64,000 bases of DNA from NCBI GenBank assembly GCA_964036665.1, contig OZ038529.1, positions 13,834,060 through 13,898,059 on the forward strand, read 5' to 3'. Source of the DNA: Gordius sp. MW1 (lineage: Eukaryota; Nematomorpha; Gordioida; Gordea; Gordiidae). A program made the translations under genes and the position numbers. The notes beneath the pieces were generated by a model that saw only the letters and a program-made list of their open reading frames with translations, did not search any database and was not told where the DNA came from. Below are positions 13,181 through 27,636 of the stretch, in pieces (the stretch's first letter is position 1; every line of letters starts with the position of its first letter).

Positions 13181-16100
13181 ATGTCTGAAAACGACAACTT
13201 TCATCGGATGAATACGGTTCAAAGAAAAATATGTGAAAATTTTTGAGGTAAAAATATTTATTTTTTTCGATTCTATGTGAAAGAGCATAAAAAAATATAT
13301 AAAAGTAAGCCAATTTGAGAATCCTATTATCCTCGATTGACTTCCGAAAAGAGGTTTTAAGCTGCGAGAACTATCATTTTGACAAAAGACAACGTTTTAT
13401 TGTTGAGATTATTTTATTGTATCGCAACGTGAGTGCTTAATTTTTGAAAACAGCTCTATGCGATTATGATTTCAAAGTAATAGTTTTTAGATTCTGATAA
13501 ATTTTTACTTGGGATCATAGAAACCACGTCTGAAAACGACAACTTTCATCGGATGAATACGGTTCAAAGAAATATATGTGAAAAATTTTGAGGTAAAAAT
13601 ATTTATTTTTTTCGATTCTATGTGAAAGAGCATAAAAAAATATATAAAAGTAAGCCAATTTGAGAATCCTATTATCCTCGATTGACTTCCGAAAAGAGGT
13701 TTTAAGCTGCGAGAACTATCATTTTGACAAAAGACAACGTTTTATTGTTAAGATTATTTTATTGTATCGCAACGTGAGTGCTTAATTTTTGAAAACTGCT
13801 CTATGCGATTATGATTTCAAAGTAATAGTTTTTAGATTCTGATAAATTTTTACTTGGGATCATAGAAACCACGTCTGAAAACGACAACTTTCATCGGATG
13901 AATACGGTTCAAAGAAAAATATGTGAAAAATTTTGAGGTAAAAATATTTTTTTTTTCGATTCTATGGGAAAGAGCATAAAAAAATATATAAAAGTAAGCC
14001 AATTTGAGAATCCTATTATCCTCGATTGACTTCCGAAAAGAGGTTTTAAGCTGCGAGAACTATCATTTTGACAAAAGGCAACGTTTTATTGTTGAGATTA
14101 TTTTTTTGTATCGCAACGTGAGTGCTTAATTTTTGAAAACTGCTCTATGCGATTATGATTTCAAAGTAATAGTTTTTAGATTCTGATAAATTTTTACTTG
14201 GGATCATAGAAACAACGTCTGAAAACGACAACTTTCATCGGATGAATACGGTTCAAAGAAAAATATGTAAAAAATTTTAAGGTAAAAATATTTATTTTTT
14301 TCGATTCTATGTGAAAGAGCATGAAAAAATACATAAAAGTAAGCCAATTTGAGAATCCTATTATCCTCGATTTACTTCCGAAAAGAGGTTTTAAGCTGCC
14401 AGAACTATTCATTTTGACAAAAGACAACGTTTTATTGTTGCGATTAGTTTGTTGTATCGCAACGTGAGTGCTGAATTTTTGAAAACTGCTCTATGCGATT
14501 ATGATTTAAAAATAATAGTTTTTAGATTCTGATAAATTTTTAATTGGGATCATAGAAACCACGTCTGAAAACGAGAACTTTCATCGGATGAATACGGTTC
14601 AAAGAAAAATATGTGAAAAATTTTGAGGTAAAATTATTTATTTTTTTCGATTCTATGTGAAAGAGCATGAAAAAAAAATACATAAAAGTAAGCCAATTTG
14701 AGAATCCTATTATCCTCGATTTACTTCCGAAAAGAGGTTTTAAGCTGCGAGAACTATCATTTTGACAAAAGACAACGTTTTATTGTTGAGATTATTTTAT
14801 TGTATCGCAACGTGAGTGCTTAATTTTTGAAAACAGCTCTATGCGATTATGATTTCAAAGTAATAGTTTTTAGATTCTGATAAATTTTTACTTGGGATCA
14901 TAGAAACCACGTCTGAAAACGACAACTTTCATCGGATGAATACGGTTCAAAGAAAAATATGTGAAAAATTTTGAGGTAAAAATATTTTTTTTTTCGATTC
15001 TATGTGAAAGAGCATAAAAAAATATATAAAAGTAAGCCAATTTGAGAATCCTATTATCCTTGATTGACTTCCGAAAAGAGGTTTTAAGCTGCGAGAACTA
15101 TCATTTTGACAAAAAACAACGTTTTATTGTTGCGATTATTTTATTGTATCGCAACGTGAGTGCTTAATTTTTGAAAACTGCTCTATGCGATTATGATTTC
15201 AAAGTAATAGTTTTTAGATTCTGATAAATTTTTACTTGGGATCATAGAAACAACGTCTGAAAACGACAACTTTCATCGGATGAATACGGTTCAAAGAAAA
15301 ATATGTGAAAAATTTTAAGGTAAAAATATTTATTTTTTTCGATTCTATGTGAAAGAGCATGAAAAAAAAATACATAAAAGTAAGCCAATTTGAGAATCCT
15401 ATTATCCTCGATTTACTTCCGAAAAGAGGTTTTAAGCTGCCAGAACTATTCATTTTGACAAAAGACAACGTTTTATTGTTGCGATTAGTTTGTTGTATCG
15501 CAACGTGAGTGCTGAATTTTTGAAAACTGCTCTATGCGATTATGATTTCAAAGTAATAGTTTTTAGATTCTGATAAATTTTTAATTGGGATCATAGAAAC
15601 AACGTCTGAAAACGACAACTTTCATCGGATGAATACGGTTCAAAGAAAAATATGTGAAAAATTTCAAGGTAAAAATATTTATTTTTTTCGATTCTATGTG
15701 AAAGAGCATGAAAAAATATATAAAAGTAAGCCAATTTGAGAATCCTATTATCTTCGATTGACTTCCGCAAAGAGGTTTTAAGCTGCGAGAACTATTCATT
15801 TTGACAAAAGACAACGTTTTATTGTAGCGATTAGTTTGTTGTATCGCAACGTGAGTGCTTAATTTTTGAAAATGGCTCTATGCGATCATGATTTCAAAGT
15901 AATAGTTTACAGATTCTGATAAATTTTTACTTGGGATCATAGAAACCATGTCTGAAAACGACAACTTTCATCGGATGAATACGGTTCAAAGAAAAATATG
16001 TGAAAAATTTTGAGGTAAAAATATTTATTTTTTTCGATTCTATGTGAAAGAGCCTAAAAAAATATATAAAAGTAAGCCAATTTGAGAATCCTATTATCCT

Positions 16101-17540
16101 CGATTGACTTCCGAAAAGAGGTTTTAAGCTGCGAGAACTATCATTTTGACAAAAGACAACGTTTTATTGTTGAGATTATTTTATTGTATCGCAACGTGAG
16201 TGCTTAATTTTTGAAAACTGCTCTATGCGATTATGATTTCAAAGTAATAGTTTTTAGATTCTGATAAATTTTTACTTGGGATCATAGAAACAACGTCTGA
16301 AAACGACAACTTTCATCGGATGAATACGGTTCAAAGAAAAATATGTGAAAAATTTTAAGGTAAAAATATTTATTTTTCCCATTCTATGTGAAAGAGCATG
16401 AAAAAATACATAAAAGTAAGCCAATTTGAGAATCCTATTATCCTCGATTTACTTCCGAAAAGAGGTTTTAAGCTGCCAGAACTATTCATTTTGACAAAAG
16501 ACAACGTTTTATTGTTGCGATTAGTTTGTTGTATCGCAACGTGAGTGCTGAATTTTTATGCGATTATGATTTAAAAATAATAGTTTTTAGATTCTGATAA
16601 ATTTTTAATTGGGATCATAGAAACCACGTCTGAAAACGAGAACTTTCATCGGATGAATACGGTTCAAAGAAAAATATGTGAAAAATTTTGAGGTAAAATT
16701 ATTTATTTTTTTCCATTCTATGTGAAAGAGCATGAAAAAATATATAAAAGTAAGCCAATTTGAGAATTCTATTATCCTTGATTGACTTCCGAAAAGAGGT
16801 TTTAAGCAGCGAGAACTATCATTTTGACAAAAGACAACGTTTTATTGTTGCGATTAGTTTGTTGTATCGCAACGTGAGTGCTTAATTTTTGAAAACTGCT
16901 CTATGCGATTATAATTTCAAAGTAATGTTTTTAGATTCTGATAAATTTTTACTTGGGATCATAGAAACAACGTCTGAAAACGACAACTTTCATCGGATGA
17001 ATACGGTTCAAAGAAATATATGTGAAAAATTTTAAGGTAAAAATATTTATTTTTTTCGATTCTATGTGAAAGAGCATGAAAAAATATATAAAAGTCAGCC
17101 AATTTGAGAATCCTATTATCTTCGATTGACTTCCGCAAAGAGGTTTTAAGCTGCGAGAACTATTCATTTTGACAAAAGACAACGTTTTATTGTAGCGATT
17201 AGTTTGTTGTATCGCAACGTGAGTGCTTAATTTTTGAAAATGGCTCTATGCGATCATGATTTCAAAGTAATAGTTTTCAGATTCTGATAAATTTTTACTT
17301 GGGATCATAGAAACCACGTCTGAAAACGACAACTTTCATCGGATGAATACGGTTCAAAGAAAAATATGTGAAAAATTTTGAGGTAAAAATATTTATTTTT
17401 TTCGATTCTATGTGAAAGAGAATGAAAAAATATATAAAAGTAAGCCAATTTGAGAATCCTATTATCCTCGATTGACTTCCGAAAAGAGATTTTAAGCTGC
17501 GAGAACTATCATTTTGACAAAAGACAACGTTTTATTGTTG
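10617..17540. repeat. Large satellite block B, copy 1 (~6.9 kb)
   Basis: This block is repeated at about 28522-35445 with an offset of 17905 bp. Shared private variants include the GATCATTCAAAG deletion monomer (11394 and 29299), GGGATTATTTTTTTGTATCG-like units near 14095 and 32000, TATGTAAAAAATTTTAAGG (14265 and 32170), and a monomer lacking the GAAAACTGCTC stretch near 16556 and 34461. It overlaps block A at 10617-13180, so that stretch exists in four related copies. Confidence 0.8.
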
Positions 17541-18010
17541 CGATTAGTTTTTGTATCGCAACGTGAGTGCTTAATTTTTCAAAAATGCACTATGCGATCA
17601 TGATTTTAAAGTAATAGTTTTCTGATTCTGATAAATTTTTACTTTTTATCATCGAAACCACGTCTGAAAACGACATCTTTCATCGGATGAATACGGTTCA
17701 AAGAAAAATATGTGAAAAATTTTGAGGTAAAGATATTTATTTTTTTCGATTCTATGTGAAAGAGCATGAAAAAATATATAATAGTAAGCCAATTTGAGAA
17801 TCCTATTATCCTCGATTGACTTCCGAAAAGACGTTTTAAGCTGCGAGAACTATCATTTTGACAAAAGACAACGTTTTATTGTTGCGATTAGTGCAACGTG
17901 AGTGCTTAATTTTTCAAAAATGCATTATGCGATCATGATTTTAAAGTAATAGTTTTCTGATTCTGATAAATTTTTACTTTTTATCATCGAAACCACGTCT
18001 GAAAACGACA
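16355..18010. repeat. Satellite block C, copy 1 (~1.65 kb)
   Basis: This block is repeated at about 44630-46285 with an offset of 28275 bp, between retrotransposon copy 1 and the solo LTR. Shared markers are AAAGTCAGCC (17092 and 45367), GAGATTTTAAGC (17487 and 45762), TATATAATAGTAAGCC (17775 and 46050), AAGACGTTTTAAGC and the loop-deleted hairpin GATTAGTGCAACG. It links the element-bearing part of the array to the element-free part. Confidence 0.75.
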
Positions 18011-18415
18011 TCTTTCATCGGATGAATACGGTTCAAAGAAAAATATGTGAAAAATTTTAAGGTAAAAATATTTATTTTTTTCGACTCTATGTGAAAGAGC
18101 ATGAAAAAATATATAAAAGTAAGCCAATTTGAGAATCCTATTATCCTCGATTTACTTCCGAAAAGAGATTTTAAGCTGCGAGAACTATCATTTTGACAAA
18201 AGACAACGTTTTATTGTTGCGATTAGTTTTTGTATCGCAACGTGAGTGCTTAATTTTTCAAAAATGCACTATGCGATCATGATTTTAAAGTAATAGTTTT
18301 CTGATTCTGATAAATTTTTACTTTTTATCATCGAAACCACGTCTGAAAACGACATCTTTCATCGGATGAATACGGTTCAAAGAAAAATATGTGAAAAATT
18401 TTGAGGTAAAGATAT

Positions 18416-21400
18416 TTATTTTTTTCGATTCTATGTGAAAGAGCATAAAAAAATATATAAAAGTAAGCCAATTTGAGAATCCTATTATACTTGATTGACT
18501 TCCGAAAAGAGGTTTTAAGCTGCGAGAACTATCATTTTGACAAAAAACAACGTTTTATTGTTGCGATTATTTTATTGTATCTCAACGTGAGTGCTTAATT
18601 TTTGAAAACTGCTCTATGCGATTATGATTTCAAAGTAATAGTTTTTAGATTCTGATAAATTTTTACTTGGGATCATAGAAACAACGTCTGAAAACGACAA
18701 CTTTCATCGGATGAATACGGTTCAAAGAAAAATATGTGAAAAATTTTAAGGTAAAAATATTTATTTTTTTCGATTCTATGTGAAAGAGCATGAAAAAAAA
18801 ATACATAAAAGTAAGCCAATTTGAGAATCCTATTATCCTCGATTTACTTCCGAAAAGAGGTTTTAAGCTGCCAGAACTATTCATTTTGACAAAAGAAAAC
18901 GTTTTATTGTTGCGATTAGTTTGTTGTATCGCAACGTGGGTGCTGAATTTTTGAAAACTGCTCTATGCGATTATGATTTCAAAGTAATAGTTTTTAGATT
19001 CTGATAAATTTTTACTTGGGATCATAGAAACCACGTCTGAAAACGACAACTTTCATCGGATGAATACGGTTCAAAGAAAAATATGTGAAAAATTTTGAGG
19101 TAAAAATATTTATTTTTTTCGATTCTATGTGAAAGAGCATAAAAAAATATATAAAAGTAAGCCAATTTGAGAATCCTATTATCCTCGATTGACTTCCGAA
19201 AAGAGGTTTTAAGCTACGAGAACTATCATTTTGACAAAAGACAACGTTTTATTGTTGAGATTATTTTATTATATCGCAACGTGAGTGCTTAATTTTTGAA
19301 AATGACTCTAAGCGATCATGATTTAAAAGTAATAGTTTTCAGATTCTGATAAATTTTTACTTGGGATCATAGAAACCACGTCTGAAAACGACAACTTTCA
19401 TCGGATGAATACGGTTCAAAGAAAAATATGTGAAATATTTTGAGGTAAAAATATTTATTTTTTTCGATTCTATGTGAAAGAGCATGAAAAAATATATAAA
19501 AGTAAGCCAATTTGAGAATTCTATTATCCTTGATTGACTTCCGAAAAGAGGTTTTAAGCTGCGAGAACTATTCATTTTGACAAAAGACAACGTTTTATTG
19601 TTGCGATTAGTTTGTTGTATCGCAACGTGAGTGCTTAATTTTTCAAAAATGCACTATGCGATCATGATTTAAACGTAATAGTTTTCAGATTCTGATAAAT
19701 TTTTACTTGGGATCATAGAAACCACGTCTGAAAACGACAACTTTCAAAAATATGTGAAAAATTTTCAGGTAAAAATATTTATTTTTTTCGATTCTATGTG
19801 AAAGAGCATGAAAAAATATATAAAAGTAAGCCAATTTGAGAATCCTATTATCCTCGATTGACTTCCGAAAAGAGGTTTTAAGCTGCGAGAACTATCATTT
19901 TGACAAAAGACAACGTTTTATTGTTGCGATTAGTTTTTGTATCGCAACGTGAGTGCTTAATTTTTCAAAAATGCACTATGCGATCATGATTTTAAAGTAA
20001 TAGTTTTCTGATTCTGATAAATTTTTACTTTTTATCATCGAAACCACGTCTGAAAACGACAACTTTCATCGGATGCATACGGTGAGAAAAATATGTGAAA
20101 AATTTTGAGGTAAAAATATTTATTTTTTTCAATTCTATGTGAAAGAGCATGAAAAAATATATAAAAGTAAGCCAATTTGAGAATCCTATTATCCTCGATT
20201 GACTTCCGAAAAGAGGTTTTAAACTGCGAGTACTATTCATTTTGACAAAAGACTACGTTTTATTGTTGCGATTAGTTTGTTGTATCGCAACGTGATGCTT
20301 ATTTGAAAATGGCTCTATGCGATCATAATTTCAAAGTAATAGTTTTCAGATTCTGATAAATTATTACTTGGGATCATAGAAACCACGTCTGAAAACGAAA
20401 ACTTTCATCTGATGAATACGGTCCAAAGAAAAATATGTCAAAAATTTTGAGGTAAAAATATTTATTTTTTTCGATTCTATGTGAAAGAGCATGAAAAAAT
20501 ATATAAAAGTAAGCCAATTTGAGAATCCTATTATCCTCGAGTGACTTCCGAAAAGAGGTTTTAAGCTGCGATAACTATCATTTTGACAAAAGACAACGTT
20601 TTATTGTTGCGATTAGTTTGTTGTATCGCAACGTGAGTGCTTAATTTTTCAAAAATGCACTATGCGATCATGATTTTAAAGTAATAGTTTTCTGATTCTG
20701 ATAAATTTTTACTTTTTATCATCGAAACCACGTCTGAAAACGACAACTTTCATCGGATGCATATGGTTAAAAAAAATATGTGAAAAATTTTGAGGTAAAA
20801 ATATTTATATTTTTCGATTTTATGTGAAAGAGCATGAAAAAATATATAAAAGTAAGCCAATTTGAGAATCCTATTATCCTCGATTGACTACCGCAAAGAG
20901 GTTTTAAGCTGCGAGAACTATTCATTTTGACAAAAGACAACGTTTTATTGTTGCGATTAGTTTGTTGTATCGCAACGTGAGTGCTTAATTTTTGAAAATG
21001 ACTCTATGCGATCATGATTTAAAAGTAATAGTTTTCAGATTCTGATAAATTTTTACTTGGGATCATAGAAACCACGTCTGAAAACGACAACTTTCATCGG
21101 ATGAATACGGTTCAAAGAAAAATATGTGAAATATTTTGAGGTAAAAATATTTATTTTTTTCGATTCTATGTGAAAGAGCATGAAAAAATATATAAAAGTA
21201 AGCCAATTTGAGAATTCTATTATCCTTGATTGACTTCCGAAAAGAGGTTTTAAGCTGCGAGAACTATTCATTTTGATAAAAGACAACGTTTTATTGTTGC
21301 GATTAGTTTGTTGTATCGCAACGTGAGTGCTTAATTTTTCAAAAATGCACTATGCGATCATGATTTAAATGTAATAGTTTTCAGATTCTGATAAATTTTT

Positions 21401-24400
21401 ACTTGGGATCATAGAAACCACCTCTGAAAACGACAAGCTTCATCGGATGAATACGGTTCAAAGAAAAATATGTGAAAATTTTTGAGGTAAAAATGTTTAT
21501 TTTTTTCGATTCTATGTGAAAGAGCATGAAAAAATATATAAAAGTAAGCCAATTTGAGTATCCTATTATCCTCGATTGACTTCCGAAAAGAGGTTTTAAG
21601 CTGCGAGAACTATCATTTTGACAAAAGACAACGTTTTATTGTTGAGATTATTTTATTGTATCGCAACGTGAGTGCTTAATTTTTGAAAACTGCTCTATGC
21701 GATTATGATTTCAAAGTAATAGTTTTTAGATTCTGATAAATTTTTACTTGGGATCATAGAAACCACGTCTGAAAACGACAACTTTCATCGGATGAATACG
21801 GTTCAAAGAAAAATATGTGAAAAATTTTGAGGTAAAAATATTTATTTTTTTCGATTCTATGTGAAAGAGCATAAAAAAATATATAAAAGTAAGCCAATTT
21901 GAGAATCCTATTATACTTGATTGACTTCCGAAAAGAGGTTTTAAGCTGCGAGAACTATCATTTTGACAAAAAACAACGTTTTATTGTTGCGATTATTTTA
22001 TTGTATCGCAACGTGAGTGCTTAATTTTTGAAAACTGCTCTATGCGATTATGATTTCAAAGTAATAGTTTTTAGATTCTGATAAATTTTTACTTGGGATC
22101 ATAGAAACAACGTCTGAAAACGACAACTTTCATCGGATGAATACGGTTCAAAGAAAAATATGTGAAAAATTTTAAGGTAAAAATATTTATTTTTTTCGAT
22201 TCTATGTGAAAGAGCATGAAAAAAAAATACATAAAAGTAAGCCAATTTGAGAATCCTATTATCCTCGATTTACTTCCGAAAAGAGGTTTTAAGCTGCCAG
22301 AACTATTCATTTTGACAAAAGAAAACGTTTTATTGTTGCGATTAGTTTGTTGTATCGCAACGTGGGTGCTGAATTTTTGAAAACTGCTCTATGTGATTAT
22401 GATTTCAAAGTAATAGTTTTTAGATTCTGATAAATTTTTACTTGGGATCATAGAAACCACGTCTGAAAACGACAACTTTCATCGGATGAATACGGTTCAA
22501 AGAAAAATATGTGAAAAATTTTGAGGTAAAAATATTTATTTTTTTCGATTCTATGTGAAAGAGCATAAAAAAATATATAAAAGTAAGCCAATTTGAGAAT
22601 CCTATTATCCTCGATTGACTTCCGAAAAGAGGTTTTATGCTACGAGAACTATCATTTTGACAAAAGACAACGTTTTATTGTTGAGATTATTTTATTATAT
22701 CGCAACGTGAGTGCTTAATTTTTTAAAACTGCTCTATGCGATTATGATTTCAAAGTAATAGTTTTTAGATTCTGATAAATTTTTACTTGGGATCATAGAA
22801 ACAACGTCTGAAAACGACAACTTTCATCGGATGAATACGGTTCAAAGAAAAATATGTGAAAAATTTTAAGGTAAAAATATTTATTTTTTTCGATTCTATG
22901 TGAAAGAGCATGAAAAAATACATAAAAGTAAGCCAATTTGAGAATCCTATTACCCTCGATTTACTTCCGAAAAGAGGTTTTAAGCTGCCAGAACTATTCA
23001 TTTTGACAAAAGACAACGTTTTATTGTTGCGATTAGTTTGTTGTATCGCAACGTGAGTGCTGAATTTTTGAAAACTGCTCTATGCGATTATGATTTAAAA
23101 ATAATAGTTTTTAGATTCTGATAAATTTTTATTTGGGATCATAGAAACCACGTCTGAAAACGACAACTTTCATCGGATGAATACGGTTCAAAGGAAAATA
23201 TGTGAAAAATTTTAAGGTAAAAATATTTATTTTTTTCGATTCTATGTGAAAGAGCATGAAAAAAAAATACATAAAAGTAAGCCAATTTGAGAATCCTATT
23301 ATCCTCGATTTACTTCCGAAAAGAGGTTTTAAGCTGCCAGAACTATTCATTTTGACAAAAGACAACGTTTTATTGTTGCGATTAGTTTGTTGTATCGCAA
23401 CGTGAGTGCTGAATTTTTGAAAACTGCTCTATGCGATTATGATTTCAAAGTAATAGTTTTTAGATTCTGATAAATTTTTAATTGGGATCATAGAAACAAC
23501 GTCTGAAAACGACAACTTTCATCGGATGAATACGGTTGAAAGAAAAATATGTGAAAAATTTTAAGGTAAAAATATTTATTTTTTTCGATTCTATGTGAAA
23601 GAGCATGAAAAAATATATAAAAGTAAGCCAATTTGAGAATCCTATTATCTTCGATTGACTTCCGCAAAGAGGTTTTAAGCTGCGAGAACTATTCATTTTG
23701 ACAAAAGACAACGTTTTATTGTAGCGATTAGTTTGTTGTATCGCAACGTGAGTGCTTAATTTTTGAAAATGGCTCTATGCGATCATGATTTCAAAGTAAT
23801 AGTTTACAGATTCTGATAAATTTTTACTTGGGATCATAGAAACCATGTCTGAAAACGACAACTTTCATCGGATGAATACGGTTCAAAGAAAAATATGTGA
23901 AAAATTTTGAGGTAAAAATATTTATTTTTTTCGATTCTATGTGAAAGAGCATAAAAAAATATATAAAAGTAAGCCAATTTGAGAATCCTATTATCCTCGA
24001 TTGACTTCCGAAAAGAGGTTTTAAGCTGCGAGAACTATCATTTTGACAAAAGACAACGTTTTATTGTTGAGATTATTTTATTGTATCGCAACGTGAGTGC
24101 TTAATTTTTGAAAACAGCTCTATGCGATTATGATTTCAAAGTAATAGTTTTTAGATTCTGATAAATTTTTACTTGGGATCATAGAAACCACGTCTGAAAA
24201 CGACAACTTTCATCGGATGAATACGGTTCAAAGAAAAATATGTGAAAAATTTTGAGGTAAAAATATTTATTTTTTTCGATTCTATGTGAAAGAGCATAAA
24301 AAAATATATAAAAGTAAGCCAATTTGAGAATCCTATTATCCTCGATTGACTTCCGAAAAGAGGTTTTAAGCTGCGAGAACTATCATTTTGACAAAAGACA

Positions 24401-27400
24401 ACGTTTTATTGTTGAGATTATTTTATTGTATCGCAACGTGAGTGCTTAATTTTTGAAAACTGCTCTATGCGATTATGATTTCAAAGTAATAGTTTTTAGA
24501 TTCTGATAAATTTTTACTTGGGATCATAGAAACAACGTCTGAAAACGACAACTTTCATCGGATGAATACGGTTCAAAGAAAAATATGTGAAAAATTTTAA
24601 GGTAAAAATATTTATTTTTCCCATTCTATGTGAAAGAGCATGAAAAAATACATAAAAGTAAGCCAATTTGAGAATCCTATTATCCTCGATTTACTTCCGA
24701 AAAGAGGTTTTAAGCTGCCAGAACTATTCATTTTGACAAAAGACAACGTTTTATTGTTGCGATTAGTTTGTTGTATCGCAACGTGAGTGCTGAATTTTTG
24801 AAAACTGCTCTATGCGATTATGATTTAAAAATAATAGTTTTTAGATTCTGATAAATTTTTAATTGGGATCATAGAAACCACGTCTGAAAACGAGAACTTT
24901 CATCGGATGAATACGGTTCAAAGAAAAATATGTGAAAAATTTTGAGGTAAAATTATTTATTTTTTTCCATTCTATGTGAAAGAGCATGAAAAAATATATA
25001 AAAGTAAGCCAATTTGAGAATTCTATTATCCTTGATTGACTTCCGAAAAGAGGTTTTAAGCAGCGAGAACTATCATTTTGACAAAAGACAACGTTTTATT
25101 GTTGCGATTAGTTTGTTGTATCGCAACGTGAGTGCTGAATTTTTGAAAACTGCTCTATGCGATTATGATTTCAAAGTAATAGTTTTTAGATTCTGATAAA
25201 TTTTTAATTGGGATCATAGAAACAACGTCTGAAAACGACAACTTTCATCGGATGAATACGGTTCAAGGAAAAATATGTGAAAAATTTTAAGGTAAAAATA
25301 TTTATTTTTTTCGATTCTATGTGAAAGAGCATGAAAAAATATATAAAAGTAAGCCAATTTGAGAATCCTATTATCTTCGATTGACTTCCACAAAGAGGTT
25401 TTAAGCTGCGAGAACTATTCATTTTGACAAAAGACAACGTTTTATTGTAGCGATTAGTTTGTTGTATCGCAACGTGAGTGCTTAATTTTTGAAAACAGCT
25501 CTATGCGATTATGATTTCAAAGTAATAGTTTTTAGATTCTGATAAATTTTTACTTGGGATCATAGAAACCACGTCTGAAAACGACAACTTTCATCGGATG
25601 AATACGGTTCAAAGAAAAATATGTGAAAAATTTTGAGGTAAAAATATTTTTTTTTTCGATTCTATGTGAAAGAGCATAAAAAAATATATAAAAGTAAGCC
25701 AATTTGAGAATCCTATTATATTCGATTGACTTCCGAAAAGAGGTTTTAAGCTGCAAGAACTATCATTTTGACAAAAGACAACGTTTTATTGTTGCGATTA
25801 GTTTGTTGTATCGCAACGTGATTGCTTAATTTTTGAAAACTGCTCTATGCGATCATTCAAAGTAATAGTTTTTTGATTCTGATAAATTTTTACTTGGGAT
25901 CATAGAAACCACGTCTGAAAACGACAACTTTCATCGGATGAATACGGTTCAAAGAAAAATATGTCAAAAATTTTGAGGTAAAATTTTTTATTTTTTTCGA
26001 TTCTATGTGCAAGAGTATGAAAAAATATATAAAAGTAAGCCAATTTGAGAATCCTATTATCCTCGATTGACTTCCGAAAAGAGGTTTTAAGCTGCGAGAA
26101 CTATCATTTTGACAAAAGACAACGTTTTATTGTTGCGATTAGTTTGTTGTATCGCAACGTGATGCTTATTTGAAAATGGCTCTATGCGATCATAATTTCA
26201 AAGTAATAGTTTTCAGATTCTGATAAATTATTACTTGGGATCATAGAAACCACGTCTGAAAACGACAACTTTCATCGGATGAATACGGTTCAAAGAAAAA
26301 TATGTGAAAAATTTTAAGGTAAAAATATTTATTTTTTTCGACTCTATGTGAAAGAGCATGAAAAAATATATAAAAGTAAGCCAATTTGAGAATCCTATTA
26401 TCTTCGATTGACTTCCGCAAAGAGGTTTTAAGCTGCGAGAACTATTCATTTTGACAAAAGACAACGTTTTATTGTAGCGATTAGTTTGTTGTATCGCAAC
26501 GTGAGTGCTTAATTTTTGAAAATGGCTCTATGCGATCATGATTTCAAAGTAATAGTTTACAGATTCTGATAAATTTTTACTTGGGATCATAGAAACCATG
26601 TCTGAAAACGACAACTTTCATCGGATGAATACGGTTCAAAGAAAAATATGTGAAAAATTTTGAGGTAAAAATATTTATTTTTTTCGATTCTATGTGAAAG
26701 AGCATAAAAAAATATATAAAAGTAAGCCAATTTGAGAATCCTATTATCCTTGATTGACTTCCGAAAAGAGGTTTTAAGCTGCGAGAACTATCATTTTGAC
26801 AAAAAACAACGTTTTATTGTTGCGATTATTTTATTGTATCGCAACGTGAGTGCTTAATTTTTGAAAACTGCTCTATGCGATTATGATTTCAAAGTAATAG
26901 TTTTTAGATTCTGATAAATTTTTACTTGGGATCATAGAAACAACGTCTGAAAACGACAACTTTCATCGGATGAATACGGTTCAAAGAAAAATATGTGAAA
27001 AATTTTAAGTAAAAATATTTATTTTTTTCGATTCTATGTGAAAGAGCATGAAAAAAAAATACATAAAAGTAAGCCAATTTGAGAATCCTATTATCCTCGA
27101 TTTACTTCCGAAAAGAGGTTTTAAGCTGCCAGAACTATTCATTTTGACAAAAGACAACGTTTTATTGTTGCGATTAGTTTGTTGTATCGCAACGTGAGTG
27201 CTGAATTTTTGAAAACTGCTCTATGCGATTATGATTTCAAAGTAATAGTTTTTAGATTCTGATAAATTTTTAATTGGGATCATAGAAACAACGTCTGAAA
27301 ACGACAACTTTCATCGGATGAATACGGTTCAAAGAAAAATATGTGAAAAATTTTAAGGTAAAAATATTTATTTTTTTCGATTCTATGTGAAAGAGCATGA

Positions 27401-27636
27401 AAAAATATATAAAAGTAAGCCAATTTGAGAATCCTATTATCTTCGATTGACTTCCGCAAAGAGGTTTTAAGCTGCGAGAACTATTCATTTTGACAAAAGA
27501 CAACGTTTTATTGTAGCGATTAGTTTGTTGTATCGCAACGTGAGTGCTTAATTTTTGAAAATGGCTCTATGCGATCATGATTTCAAAGTAATAGTTTACA
27601 GATTCTGATAAATTTTTACTTGGGATCATAGAAACC
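18416..27636. repeat. Large satellite block A, copy 2
   Basis: This is the second copy of the ~9.2-kb block at 3960-13180. It contains a third copy of the 3426-bp unit at 19273-22698. Near-identity with copy 1 over about 9 kb implies recent duplication by unequal exchange or conversion. Isolated differences exist, such as GTTTTATGCTACG near 22634 against GTTTTAAGCTACG near 8178, so it is not simply the same sequence entered twice. Confidence 0.8.
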